This document shows, in pieces, positions 24,801 to 31,029 of a stretch of 40,749 nucleotides of DNA. Position 1 is the stretch's first letter. The number at the start of each line of letters is the position of its first letter. Both the position numbers and the translations under genes were made by a program. This DNA is from Bryobacterales bacterium (GTDB lineage: Bacteria; Acidobacteriota; Terriglobia; Bryobacterales; Bryobacteraceae): positions 1 to 40,749 of the forward strand of contig JAEUQE010000055.1 of assembly GCA_016789785.1 (NCBI GenBank), read 5' to 3'. The notes beneath the pieces were generated by a model. That model saw only the letters and a program-made list of their open reading frames with translations. It was not told where the DNA came from and ran no database searches.

Positions 24801-25324
24801 TCGCACTCAACGGAATGTTCGATGTGCCCGCCGGCCGTGGCAAGCGCTGGCTTGGGCAGGCGCCGGGATGGCTGGATGCCGTGGCCGGCGGGTGGAGCAT
24901 CAACGCGATCTACCAATGGCAGAGCGGGCCGCCGGTCAATTTTGGGAACGTCCTGTTCCGCGGGCGGCTGCAAGATCTGGTCATCCCGTATGCGGACCGG
25001 ACTGTGGAGCGCTGGTTCAATGTCGGCGCGGGCTTCGAAACGGATCCGCGGCGGCAATTGGAGTCGAACCTGCGCACGTTTCCGCTGCGGTTGACTGGGC
25101 TTCGGGCCGACGGCTGGAACAATTGGGACGTATCGTTGTTCAAGAGCTTCAGGCTGACTGAGCGATGGCGGCTCCAACTCCGTGCGGAGGCCGTGAACGC
25201 GCTGAATCACGCCATGTTCGGGGGGCCAAATACGGCTCCGATCAACACGCTGTTCGGACAGGTGAACAACACCATCTGGAGTGAGCAGCGCAAGATCACG
25301 GTGGCGGCGAGGATCACTTTCTAG
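21809..25324 (+). CDS. TonB-dependent-receptor-like outer membrane protein with carboxypeptidase-regulatory domain
   Basis: The protein is 1171 aa from the ATG at 21809, which gives a clean signal peptide (MRALRITCLALVTAASLAAQ); an ATG eight codons earlier would disturb it. Then come an Ig-like carboxypeptidase-regulatory domain (GRFTGRITDAQGAAIAGATV, NTEGVYDLLNQLPGSYIL) and a plug region (MPLSGRGVNYLMQLSPGV, VAGTRTRSSEFTLDGIPNM, MIQEFRVQTAAYDAALGRF, NMVLKSGSNDYHGTLWG). A long barrel ends in ARITF, with terminal phenylalanine. Predicted role: outer membrane import of a large nutrient. It stands alone, divergent from the ECF sigma factor, so it may be a sigma-controlled transporter. It is a separate paralogue from the receptor at 7036-9990, with a longer barrel. 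Confidence 0.9.
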   Translation: MRALRITCLALVTAASLAAQNSYGRFTGRITDAQGAAIAGATVRVTQTETNTYAQTATNTEGVYDLLNQLPGSYILSATAGGFKTHSRSGLVLRVGDILELNVELEVGAVSDSISVTAEAPILETGSASLGQLVDNRMITEMPLSGRGVNYLMQLSPGVISTNAPMHGWLPQARGSVSDMAVAGTRTRSSEFTLDGIPNMSGDGVIAFQPPPEMIQEFRVQTAAYDAALGRFAGANVNMVLKSGSNDYHGTLWGSHLSRPLMTHPFFINRNLHDRSTDRSGESFQDKRNRLWPASRTNRYRVQVGGPVRIPKIYDGRNRTFVSYGNDFMERDFNNQSNTTVPPEDQRRGDFSRLSALGPSYQIYDPATVTPAAGGRFQRQPLPGNIVPASRISPLAPKILAFYPLPNAPGTADFRNNFVTATPALIDYWSHMIRADQVINERHRFYVSVSAMRTDGDQGRTLNNDAIGSITRNNYHSLAFDYVMTLGPALVANFRYGVTRQSNWGQSPTAGLDLTSLGLPASFANRLDGRLTSLPAIDIGGMISIGTNQPSRGGFNAQFVSSTISQTRGAHTIRYGGEYRAILDNNYTFGDYSGSFSFANAWTRGPLDNSPIAPIGQGMASFVFGLPTSGFIDVNDSSAEKSGYAGVFVQDDWKATRKLTINVGLRYEIEQGITERYDRANRGFDFTTINPAQQAARAAYALNPIPEVSPGDFQLRGGLLFAGVGGQPRALWDLDRNNFSPRIGLAYQATPKTVIRAGYGIFVEPLGADRSDASQLGYNQRTNMNPSNDNGQTFRATLANPFPDGFVTAQRSSAGLATNLGLALSSFYPRRSNAYMQRWSLNVQRQLARNLVFEAGYIGNRGTGLGVGYDFNAVPAQFLSRSAERDDNAINFLTANVANPFRGIAQFVNSPGFQNNQFVARSQLLRPFPHFTGMNMTINDGFSWYHAGTLRLERRFAGGFSIGGHWTWSKFMEAVERLNPQDLHPHHVISPQDRPHHIALNGMFDVPAGRGKRWLGQAPGWLDAVAGGWSINAIYQWQSGPPVNFGNVLFRGRLQDLVIPYADRTVERWFNVGAGFETDPRRQLESNLRTFPLRLTGLRADGWNNWDVSLFKSFRLTERWRLQLRAEAVNALNHAMFGGPNTAPINTLFGQVNNTIWSEQRKITVAARITF

Positions 25325-25347
25325 TTCGCGCGATCAGCAGCGGTTCT

Positions 25348-25363
25348 GAACGCCGCGGCGTTC
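25348..25363. terminator. 16-bp perfect palindrome between convergent genes
   Basis: GAACGCCGCGGCGTTC at 25348-25363 is a perfect palindrome in the 71-bp gap between the converging receptor and dehydrogenase genes. It folds to a 6-bp stem with a CGCG loop. There is no T-run, so it is at best a weak bidirectional terminator. Confidence 0.4.
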
Positions 25364-25395
25364 CAACTCGCCGGATGGCATGGATGCTTCGGCGA

Positions 25396-26463
25396 TCATC
25401 CTGTTACTGCGCCGATCACCGCGTCCTGCACCTCGACCGTGGAACTCATTCCGCCAAGATCCGGCGTGCGCACTTTTCCGGCGGCGAGCACAGTGCGCAC
25501 CGCATGATCGACAGCCGCGGCGGCGGACGTTTCGCCGAGATGATCGAGCATGGCCGCAACCGAGAGAATTGCCGCGAGCGGATTGGCAATGCCCCGGCCC
25601 GCAATGTCGGGAGCCGAACCATGCACCGGCTCAAACAATGACGGGTACTTGCGCGACGGATCGAGATTCGCGCTCGATGCAAGGCCGATTGATCCCGTGA
25701 CGATTGCCGACACATCGCTGAGGATGTCGCCAAACAAGTTCGACGCCACCACCACATCGAAACTATGCGGGCGCCGCACGAAGTTCATCGCGGCGGCGTC
25801 CACCAGGAGCGACTCCGTCTCGATATCGGGAAAGTCGTTCGCCACCGTCAGGAACACACGATCCCAAAGCACCATGCTGTAGGCCTGCGCATTCGACTTC
25901 GTGATCGACGTGACGCGCTTCTGCTTATTGCGCTTGCGGGCCAGTTCGAACGCATAACGGATCACGCGTTCGCAGCCGTGGCGGGTGAACACCGACGTCT
26001 GCACCGCCACCTCGCCCGGATGGTGATGATGCACGAAGCCGCCAATCGGCGCGTACTCGCCTTCCGTGTTCTCGCGAATCACCACCATGTCGATGTCGCG
26101 CGGCGGATAGCCTTTCAAGGGCGACTCGACTCCTTCGTACAGTACGGCAGGCCGCACATTCACATACTGATCGAAGCCGCGCCGGATGGGCAGCAGCATT
26201 CCGTGCAGCGTCACGTGGTCGGGGATGTCGGGATGGCCCACCGCGCCCAGCAGGATCGCATCGGCGCCACTCAACGTGTCGAGCGCATTCACAGGCATCA
26301 TGCGGCCGTTGCGAAAGAAGTGGTCGGAGCCCCAGTCGTGTTCCTGATAGTTGACGGCGAATCCATGTTTCGAGGCCGTGGCTGTCAAAACCTTCATCGC
26401 GGAGGCAGTCACTTCAACGCCGATTCCGTCACCGGCGAGTACATCAATACGGTAGGTCTTCAT
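25396..26463 (-). CDS. isocitrate/isopropylmalate-family dehydrogenase, D-malate or tartrate dehydrogenase type
   Basis: The product is 355 aa from the ATG at 26463 (MKTYRIDVLAGDGIG); the frame extends upstream without support. Family signatures are clear: N-terminal AGDGIGVEV, GAVGHP, VIRENTEGEY, the lysine in TSITKSN, the metal-binding SNLFGDILSDVSA, and the nucleotide-binding EPVHGSAPDIAGRGIANP. The length and the REN.EGEY segment fit the tartrate/D-malate dehydrogenase branch better than isocitrate dehydrogenase. Reaction by family: NAD+-dependent oxidative decarboxylation of D-malate, tartrate or a beta-isopropylmalate-like acid. It is divergent from the SDR gene 66 bp away, and both may serve sugar-acid breakdown. 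Confidence 0.85.
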   Translation of the reverse strand: MKTYRIDVLAGDGIGVEVTASAMKVLTATASKHGFAVNYQEHDWGSDHFFRNGRMMPVNALDTLSGADAILLGAVGHPDIPDHVTLHGMLLPIRRGFDQYVNVRPAVLYEGVESPLKGYPPRDIDMVVIRENTEGEYAPIGGFVHHHHPGEVAVQTSVFTRHGCERVIRYAFELARKRNKQKRVTSITKSNAQAYSMVLWDRVFLTVANDFPDIETESLLVDAAAMNFVRRPHSFDVVVASNLFGDILSDVSAIVTGSIGLASSANLDPSRKYPSLFEPVHGSAPDIAGRGIANPLAAILSVAAMLDHLGETSAAAAVDHAVRTVLAAGKVRTPDLGGMSSTVEVQDAVIGAVTG

Positions 26464-26529
26464 AGAGAAGCAAAGCAGTGATCGAAGAGGAATTGTACCC
26501 CAGCATGCGGGTAAGATTGGAGAGTCATC

Positions 26530-27309
26530 ATGAATCAAGTGAATCCATTTTCATTGACTGGGAAGACTGCGCTTGTGAACGGAGCCAGCCGGGGCATCGG
26601 GCTTGCGATCGCGAAAGGGCTTGCGGCCGCGGGTGCGAAGGTGATTCTTGCCGCGCGGTCGGTGGACAAGTTGGAAGCCGAGGCGGAACAACTGCGCAAG
26701 GAAGGCTTCGAGGCGTCGGCATTGAAGCTCGACATGGCGGACAACGCAAGCATTGAGGAGGGCGCCAAGGCGGCCGGTGACGTCGACATTCTGATCAACG
26801 TCGCGGGCACCAACATCCGCAAGCGCTTCGAGCAATACACGGCGGACGAATACAGCATGTTGATGCAGACCAACATGCACGGCATCTTCCGGCTGACGCA
26901 GCTTGTGGGCGGGCGCATGGTGGAGCGCGGCAAGGGCGGCAAGATCGTCATGATCGGGAGCCTGATGTCGCTGCTTGGGCTGCCGTTCCTCACCGTGTAT
27001 GCGATGACGAAGAGCGCGCTGTTTGGCCTTACTCGTACTCTCGCGGCCGAGTGGGGGCGTCATCAGATTCAGGTGAACTGCGTCGCGCCGGGCTTCATCA
27101 TCACCGATCTGAACCGCAAGATGTGGGAATCTCAAGTCATGAAGGACTGGCTGATGGGGTGCCAGGCATCGCCGCGCACGGGTGTGCCCGAAGACATCGC
27201 GCCGTTGGCCGTGTTCCTGTCGAGCCCAGGTTCGGACTACATCACAGGCCAATGCATCGCTGTGGATGGCGGCTACACGACCACGGCGAAGTGGCCATTC
27301 GAGGGTTAA
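26530..27309 (+). CDS. short-chain dehydrogenase/reductase (SDR), gluconate-5-dehydrogenase-like
   Basis: The protein is 259 aa, classical SDR length. The cofactor motif NGASRGIG (17-24), NVAG (90-93) and the catalytic S144, Y157 and K161 (YAMTK) are intact. The C-terminal DYITGQCIAVDGGYTT is the usual SDR ending. Closest resemblance by motif is to gluconate 5-dehydrogenase/KduD-type enzymes, which oxidise sugar acids at C5. This fits the IolB/KduI-like and malate-type genes elsewhere in the window, though assignment is only at subfamily level. The next gene starts 1 bp after its stop. Confidence 0.88.
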   Translation: MNQVNPFSLTGKTALVNGASRGIGLAIAKGLAAAGAKVILAARSVDKLEAEAEQLRKEGFEASALKLDMADNASIEEGAKAAGDVDILINVAGTNIRKRFEQYTADEYSMLMQTNMHGIFRLTQLVGGRMVERGKGGKIVMIGSLMSLLGLPFLTVYAMTKSALFGLTRTLAAEWGRHQIQVNCVAPGFIITDLNRKMWESQVMKDWLMGCQASPRTGVPEDIAPLAVFLSSPGSDYITGQCIAVDGGYTTTAKWPFEG

Positions 27310-27310
27310 G

Positions 27311-28198
27311 GTGCGCCTCTGGATTTTGTTGCTGATCACACTTGGCGGGCTGTTGCTGTTCGGTCAGCAGCAGCCCGCGGAAGAGAAGAAGGAAGACGAT
27401 CCCGACTTCTACTGCCCCATGGACAAAGACGTGCGGCAGAAGAATCCGGGGAAGTGTCCGCGCTGCGGGATGAAGTTGCTGGTGGGAATTCCGGAGCCGG
27501 TGGAGTTTCACGTCGATCTCGCGCTGAAGCCGAAGCCGCCGCGCGCGGGTGCTCCGGTGGACATGACGTTCCGTGTGGAGGATCCGAAGAATGGGGAGGC
27601 GGTGCGCAAGTTCGATGTCGTGCATGAGAAGCTGTTTCACCTCTTCCTGATCAGCGAGGATCTGGAGTACTTCGCGCATGAGCATCCGGAGTTCGAGGAG
27701 AAGCCCGGCGTGTTTCGTTTTCGCACGTCGCTGCCCAAGGCCGGGCCGTATCGGGTGTTGACGGATTTCTTCCCGACCGGCAGTGTGCCGCAGATGCATG
27801 TGAGCACGATGTATGTTCCGGGGAAGGTCATGAAGGGCGCGCCGTTGAAGGCCGATGTGGGGCCGCGGAAGGCCGTGAATCTGAATGTGGAATTGACGAT
27901 GGAGCCTCGCGAGCCAGTGGCCGGGTTCAAGACGCTGATGTTCTTCAAGCTGTCGCCGAAGGACGGTGGGGAGTTCAAGCTGGAGCAGTATCTCGGCGCA
28001 TGGGGCCACATGCTGGCGGCGAGCGAGGATCTCATCGACCTGGTGCATACGCATCCCTTCATCGCCGATGGCGGGCCGCAAGTGCAGTTCAATATGCTGT
28101 TCCCGCGCGAAGGGATCTATCGGGTGTGGGTGCAGTTTCAGAGCAAGGGCGAAGTGAACACGGTTGCGTTTAATGTGCCGGTGAAGCAGTTGAGGTGA
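27311..28198 (+). CDS. exported heavy-metal-binding-domain protein with duplicated His-rich module
   Basis: The protein is 295 aa, starting with a GTG 1 bp after the SDR stop, preceded by GAGGG. It has a signal or anchor helix (MRLWILLLITLGGLLLFG). A heavy-metal-binding motif follows (YCPMDKDVRQKNPGKCPRCGM, residues 34-54, CPM and CPxCGM). Two related beta modules come next, each carrying the pattern H(x13)HxHP. The first has H110, H123 and H125 within HLFLISEDLEYFAHEHP. The second has H233, H246 and H248 within HMLAASEDLIDLVHTHP. The histidine spacing is identical, indicating internal duplication. Probable role: binding or trafficking of copper or a similar metal in the periplasm. Coupling to the SDR may only reflect a shared transcript. 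Confidence 0.75.
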   Translation: MRLWILLLITLGGLLLFGQQQPAEEKKEDDPDFYCPMDKDVRQKNPGKCPRCGMKLLVGIPEPVEFHVDLALKPKPPRAGAPVDMTFRVEDPKNGEAVRKFDVVHEKLFHLFLISEDLEYFAHEHPEFEEKPGVFRFRTSLPKAGPYRVLTDFFPTGSVPQMHVSTMYVPGKVMKGAPLKADVGPRKAVNLNVELTMEPREPVAGFKTLMFFKLSPKDGGEFKLEQYLGAWGHMLAASEDLIDLVHTHPFIADGGPQVQFNMLFPREGIYRVWVQFQSKGEVNTVAFNVPVKQLR

Positions 28199-28202
28199 GG
28201 AT

Positions 28203-29201
28203 ATGGCGGAACAGGAACTCAAAGTCCCGAGCATCGAGATCCGGAACTACCGGCTGTTTGAGCATCTCAAGATTGAACGCTTCGCACGGGTGAATTTGAT
28301 TGTCGGCGACAACAATACGGGGAAGACGGCGTTGTTGGAGGCGATTCGTTTGGTGTGCAGCGGTAGCCGTGTGCTGCCACAAGTGGTTGCCGCGATGCTC
28401 CATGCTCGCGACGAGTTTGAGAGCGCTCCCGCGCCCCGCTTTGTTGCGAGCATCTTCCACGATCCCGATTCCAAGGAGGGCGCCGCCATTAGTCTTCCGA
28501 GTGCTCCGCTTCGGATTCAACGGGTGGAGGCGGCACTCGCAGGCGACAAGCGAATGATCACGGTGCATCGCGTGAATCCTGGAGGCGTAACACCGGGATC
28601 GCAGGAGTATTCTTCATCGCCGGATGCATGGCTGATCGATGGCGCGCCCATCCAAATACCGCCTGGAGGACTCAGCCGCCATCAACTCGCGAGTTTGTGG
28701 GACCGTATTTCGTTAACGTCGCTTGAAGACGAGGTGCTCTCAGCTTTCGATTTCTTCCGTCCGAAGATTGTGCGGGTTTCTGTTCGCGCTTCAGAATCGG
28801 GGATTGGCCGGGTAGCGGTTGCGCGGTTGGAAGGCCGGGATACGCCCGTGCCTATGCGGTTGCTCGGAGACGGTGTCAATCGCCTCTTTGGACTCGCGCT
28901 GGCTTTGGTGTACTCGAAGAACGGTGTTCTGCTCATCGATGAAATCGAGAACGGACTGCACCACAGCGTGCAGGAGGAGGTGTGGCGATTCCTCGTCAAG
29001 AACGCTCAGGAGATGAATGTGCAGATCTTTGCCACGACACATAGCAGCGACGCGCTTTTCGCCTTTCAGCGTGCAACGGAGGATAAACCCGATCTGGCCA
29101 CCCTGATACGTCTTGCTGTCCGGAAGGGGAAGGTCCTCGTTGGGCAGTTTGGTGCTGAGGAACTGAAATTCGCTGTGGAGCAGGAGTTCGAAGTCCGATG
29201 A
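28203..29201 (+). CDS. AAA/ABC-type ATPase, OLD-like (partner of Toprim protein)
   Basis: The protein is 332 aa. It starts like SMC/RecF-type ATPases (IEIRNYRLFEHLKIERFARVN) with Walker A GDNNTGKT (35-42). A signature-like LLGDGVNRLFGLALAL (220-235), Walker B LLIDEIENGLHH (243-254) and the H-motif FATTHSSD (276-283) follow. This is the AAA_15/AAA_21 organisation of OLD-family and related defence ATPases without their own Toprim domain. The next gene, overlapping by 4 bp (ATGA), supplies a Toprim-like protein, so the two correspond to a split OLD-type system. The start lies 4 bp after the metal-binding protein gene with a GAGG site spanning the junction, so the pair may be read from the metabolic transcript. 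Confidence 0.85.
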   Translation: MAEQELKVPSIEIRNYRLFEHLKIERFARVNLIVGDNNTGKTALLEAIRLVCSGSRVLPQVVAAMLHARDEFESAPAPRFVASIFHDPDSKEGAAISLPSAPLRIQRVEAALAGDKRMITVHRVNPGGVTPGSQEYSSSPDAWLIDGAPIQIPPGGLSRHQLASLWDRISLTSLEDEVLSAFDFFRPKIVRVSVRASESGIGRVAVARLEGRDTPVPMRLLGDGVNRLFGLALALVYSKNGVLLIDEIENGLHHSVQEEVWRFLVKNAQEMNVQIFATTHSSDALFAFQRATEDKPDLATLIRLAVRKGKVLVGQFGAEELKFAVEQEFEVR

Positions 29202-29860
29202 ATCCGTCCAACAACGTTGTGCTGCTGGAGGGGCAAGATGATCTGGGCGTGCTGAAGCAGTTTCTCACCCGTGAAGGTTTCGCGAATGGAGCGAAGCATC
29301 GCTTGACGGATGCTGCCGGAAGATCATTGGAGCTCAGTGTGATTGGTAGTTACAGCAAGCTTCCCAGCGCTCTCTCGGCGGCCCTGCAGACTCGGCCGGA
29401 TCGAATTGCAGTCGTTGTCGATGCGAACAGCGATCCGGGGTCCCGATGGAAAAGCGTTACGGATGCGATGGTGCGCGCGGGACTACCACGTGTTGCCGAT
29501 CGGCCCGAGGACGGAGGAACGATCCTCGCGATGGAAGGGCAGCCTGTTGTGGGTGTATGGATGATGCCTGACAACGGCAGTTCCGGCTATCTGGAAGACT
29601 GGATGGGCCGCGTCATGAGGGCTGAAGACCAACTTTGGCCGCTGGCGAAAAGCGCGGTAGCGGGAATACCCGACGACCTGCGCAAGTTCAAATCTGTCGC
29701 TACCAGCAAAGCCAACTTCCACACTTGGCTCGCGTGGCAGGAGGAGCCGAGTACGATGGCGTCCACCGCGATCAAGGCAGACTACGTGGATCTGGCACAT
29801 CCACTCGCACGGGCCTACGTCGATTGGCTGAAGCGATGGCTGGGGACGGAGTTGGTGTAG
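29198..29860 (+). CDS. DUF3226-type Toprim-like protein
   Basis: The protein is 220 aa, translationally coupled to the ATPase gene by a 4-bp overlap. Toprim-like features are LLEGQDD near the N-terminus (E11, D14, D15) and a strand ending in an acidic cluster, IAVVVDANSDPG (D75, D79). Further acidic residues follow (LEDWM, E133 and D134). DUF3226 proteins belong to the Toprim-like group and are commonly found beside AAA ATPases. By analogy with OLD class 2 and PARIS-type pairs, the ATPase may sense a trigger and the Toprim protein cut nucleic acid; this is inference. Nuclease activity is not proven for this family. Confidence 0.78.
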   Translation: MNPSNNVVLLEGQDDLGVLKQFLTREGFANGAKHRLTDAAGRSLELSVIGSYSKLPSALSAALQTRPDRIAVVVDANSDPGSRWKSVTDAMVRAGLPRVADRPEDGGTILAMEGQPVVGVWMMPDNGSSGYLEDWMGRVMRAEDQLWPLAKSAVAGIPDDLRKFKSVATSKANFHTWLAWQEEPSTMASTAIKADYVDLAHPLARAYVDWLKRWLGTELV

Positions 29861-29950
29861 CTTGGAGCTTGCCTTGGACCGTCTCGCCAGTCACTTGGCC
29901 GGAGCGATTCGTTCGTTGCGCCCGTCTCGTTCTCGGGCTATGGTGAAAGT

Positions 29951-30199
29951 ATGACTGTTGAGGCCATTAAGGACGCCATCATCGCGCTACCGCTTGAAGA
30001 GCGTCACGCCTTGACCTCGTGGCTGAACGGCCTCGAGTACGACGACTGGGACAAGCAAATGGCGAAGGACTTCTCGGCGGGAGGCCGCGGTATGGCCTTG
30101 GTCGAGAAGGTCAAGCGCGAGATCGCCGAGGGTAGGACAATGCCGCTCGACGAGGGCCGGGAGCGAGCCAAGGCCCAACGGAAACAATCCCGGCAGTGA
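29951..30199 (+). CDS. putative type II antitoxin
   Basis: The protein is 82 aa, acidic then basic: MTVEAIKDAIIALPLEERH, then LTSWLNGLEYDDWDKQMAKDF, with a Lys/Arg-rich tail (KAQRKQSRQ). The IxxLPxEER and W-xx-WD-xQ-xx-D pattern is that of small antitoxins found before RelE/ParE-like toxins. It is not a classical DNA-binding antitoxin by eye. Its stop overlaps the toxin start by 4 bp (GTGA). The first gene of the pair as antitoxin with coupled toxin translation is the usual order. It lies 90 bp after the Toprim gene. Confidence 0.7.
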   Translation: MTVEAIKDAIIALPLEERHALTSWLNGLEYDDWDKQMAKDFSAGGRGMALVEKVKREIAEGRTMPLDEGRERAKAQRKQSRQ

Positions 30200-30459
30200 C
30201 GTTCAAGCACAGAACAACATATTCGTTCTGGGATTGGTACGCCAAGCTGCCGGAAGATCTGCGCGATCGCGCCGACAAACAGTTCGAGATTCTCAACGAA
30301 AGCCCCGGCCATCCCTCTTTGCAACTCAAACCAGCCGGCGACCTGTGGTCGGCGCGGGTAACGGACGCTTACCGAGCGCTGGCGATACGCGACAGAAACG
30401 TATTCACTTGGTTTTGGATCGGTCCGCACGACGAGTACTTGCGCCTTCTGAAGGGCTGA
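30196..30459 (+). CDS. RelE/ParE-superfamily toxin
   Basis: The product is 87 aa, starting with GTG (overlap GTGA with the antitoxin). It shows the conserved pattern of RelE/ParE-like toxins: a basic N-terminus (MTFKHRTTYSFWDWYAKLP), HPSLQLKPAGDLWSARV, then YRALAIRDRNVFTWFWIGPHDEY. Predicted role: ribosome-dependent mRNA cleavage or gyrase poisoning; the exact mode cannot be deduced. It is part of a two-gene toxin-antitoxin module beside the ATPase-Toprim pair. The OsmC gene converges on it from the other strand. Confidence 0.75.
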   Translation: MTFKHRTTYSFWDWYAKLPEDLRDRADKQFEILNESPGHPSLQLKPAGDLWSARVTDAYRALAIRDRNVFTWFWIGPHDEYLRLLKG

Positions 30460-30541
30460 TCTCCTGGTGCGGGGAGGCCGCTACAACGTGCCTCTGAAAC
30501 CCCAAGAGCATTTCGTCCGAGAACGGAATAGCAGCGGTGCG

Positions 30542-31021
30542 CTACGGAGCCGCAACTTCGAGCGACAGGTGGAAGTCGATCGCCGGCTTCAACGTCTTGT
30601 AGACCGGGCAACGGTCGGCGAAGAAGCCGAACACCCGATCGATGGTTTCACGGTGTTCCGCGCCGGCCTTCAGTTTCAGCGTCACGAAGATGCGGCGGAT
30701 CACCAGCACGTGATCCTCTTTCTCCACTTCACCCACGGCTTCCGCCACCAGCCTGCCCTGCGAGGCATCGATTTGACGCGCCTCCAGCGCGCCTCCAAAG
30801 GTGCCGCACAGTCAACCCGCCGCGGCCGCGACAATGTAATCGAGCGTGGTTGCGTGCGCTTCGAAACGATCCGGCGGGACCTTGTAATGCTCGGCCACCG
30901 CGCCGTGCACACTGAACATCACCGGCTCCGGTTCCGCGGGAAGATAGGCCCGGCGGACCGGTCCGATCACCCGTTCCACTCGCACTTCACTGCGATACGC
31001 GACCGCGTTCGGCTCTGCCAT
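30542..31021 (-). CDS. OsmC-family protein, probable selenoprotein (in-frame TGA at 30814-30812)
   Basis: The frame runs without interruption from the ATG at 31021 to the stop at 30542 except for one TGA at codon 70. Read through, it gives 159 residues with a complete OsmC/Ohr-type sequence. The half before the TGA ends in ATTLDYIVAAAAG. The half after begins LCGTFGGALEARQID and contains DRCPVYKTL with the second cysteine C138. In OsmC relatives the residue at the TGA position is the reactive cysteine. A hairpin fitting the bacterial SECIS rule follows (30772-30799). Predicted product: a peroxide-reducing protein with Sec70 (with C72 two residues on) and resolving C138. It ends the larE operon, 8 bp after the permease gene. 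The alternative reading is a nonsense-mutated pseudogene. Confidence 0.8.
30772..30799 (-). promoter_or_regulatory. candidate bacterial SECIS hairpin
   Basis: Numbering bases after the TGA, UUUG (13-16) pairs with CAAA (37-40). After a short purine bulge, GCGCGC (20-25) pairs with GCGCGU (31-36), leaving the loop UGGAG (26-30). The apical loop begins 26 nt after the TGA and has G as its second base. Both fit the known bacterial SECIS requirements (loop 16-37 nt from UGA, G in the first two loop bases). The fold was made by hand and not scored. Confidence 0.65.
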
Positions 31022-31029
31022 GGCCCCTC

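Noticed and set aside
30542..30748. Separate small gene, as the second half of the OsmC gene would be called
   Set aside because: It is in frame with the upstream half, begins inside the conserved OsmC domain, and has no ribosome binding site. It is the C-terminal part of the read-through protein.
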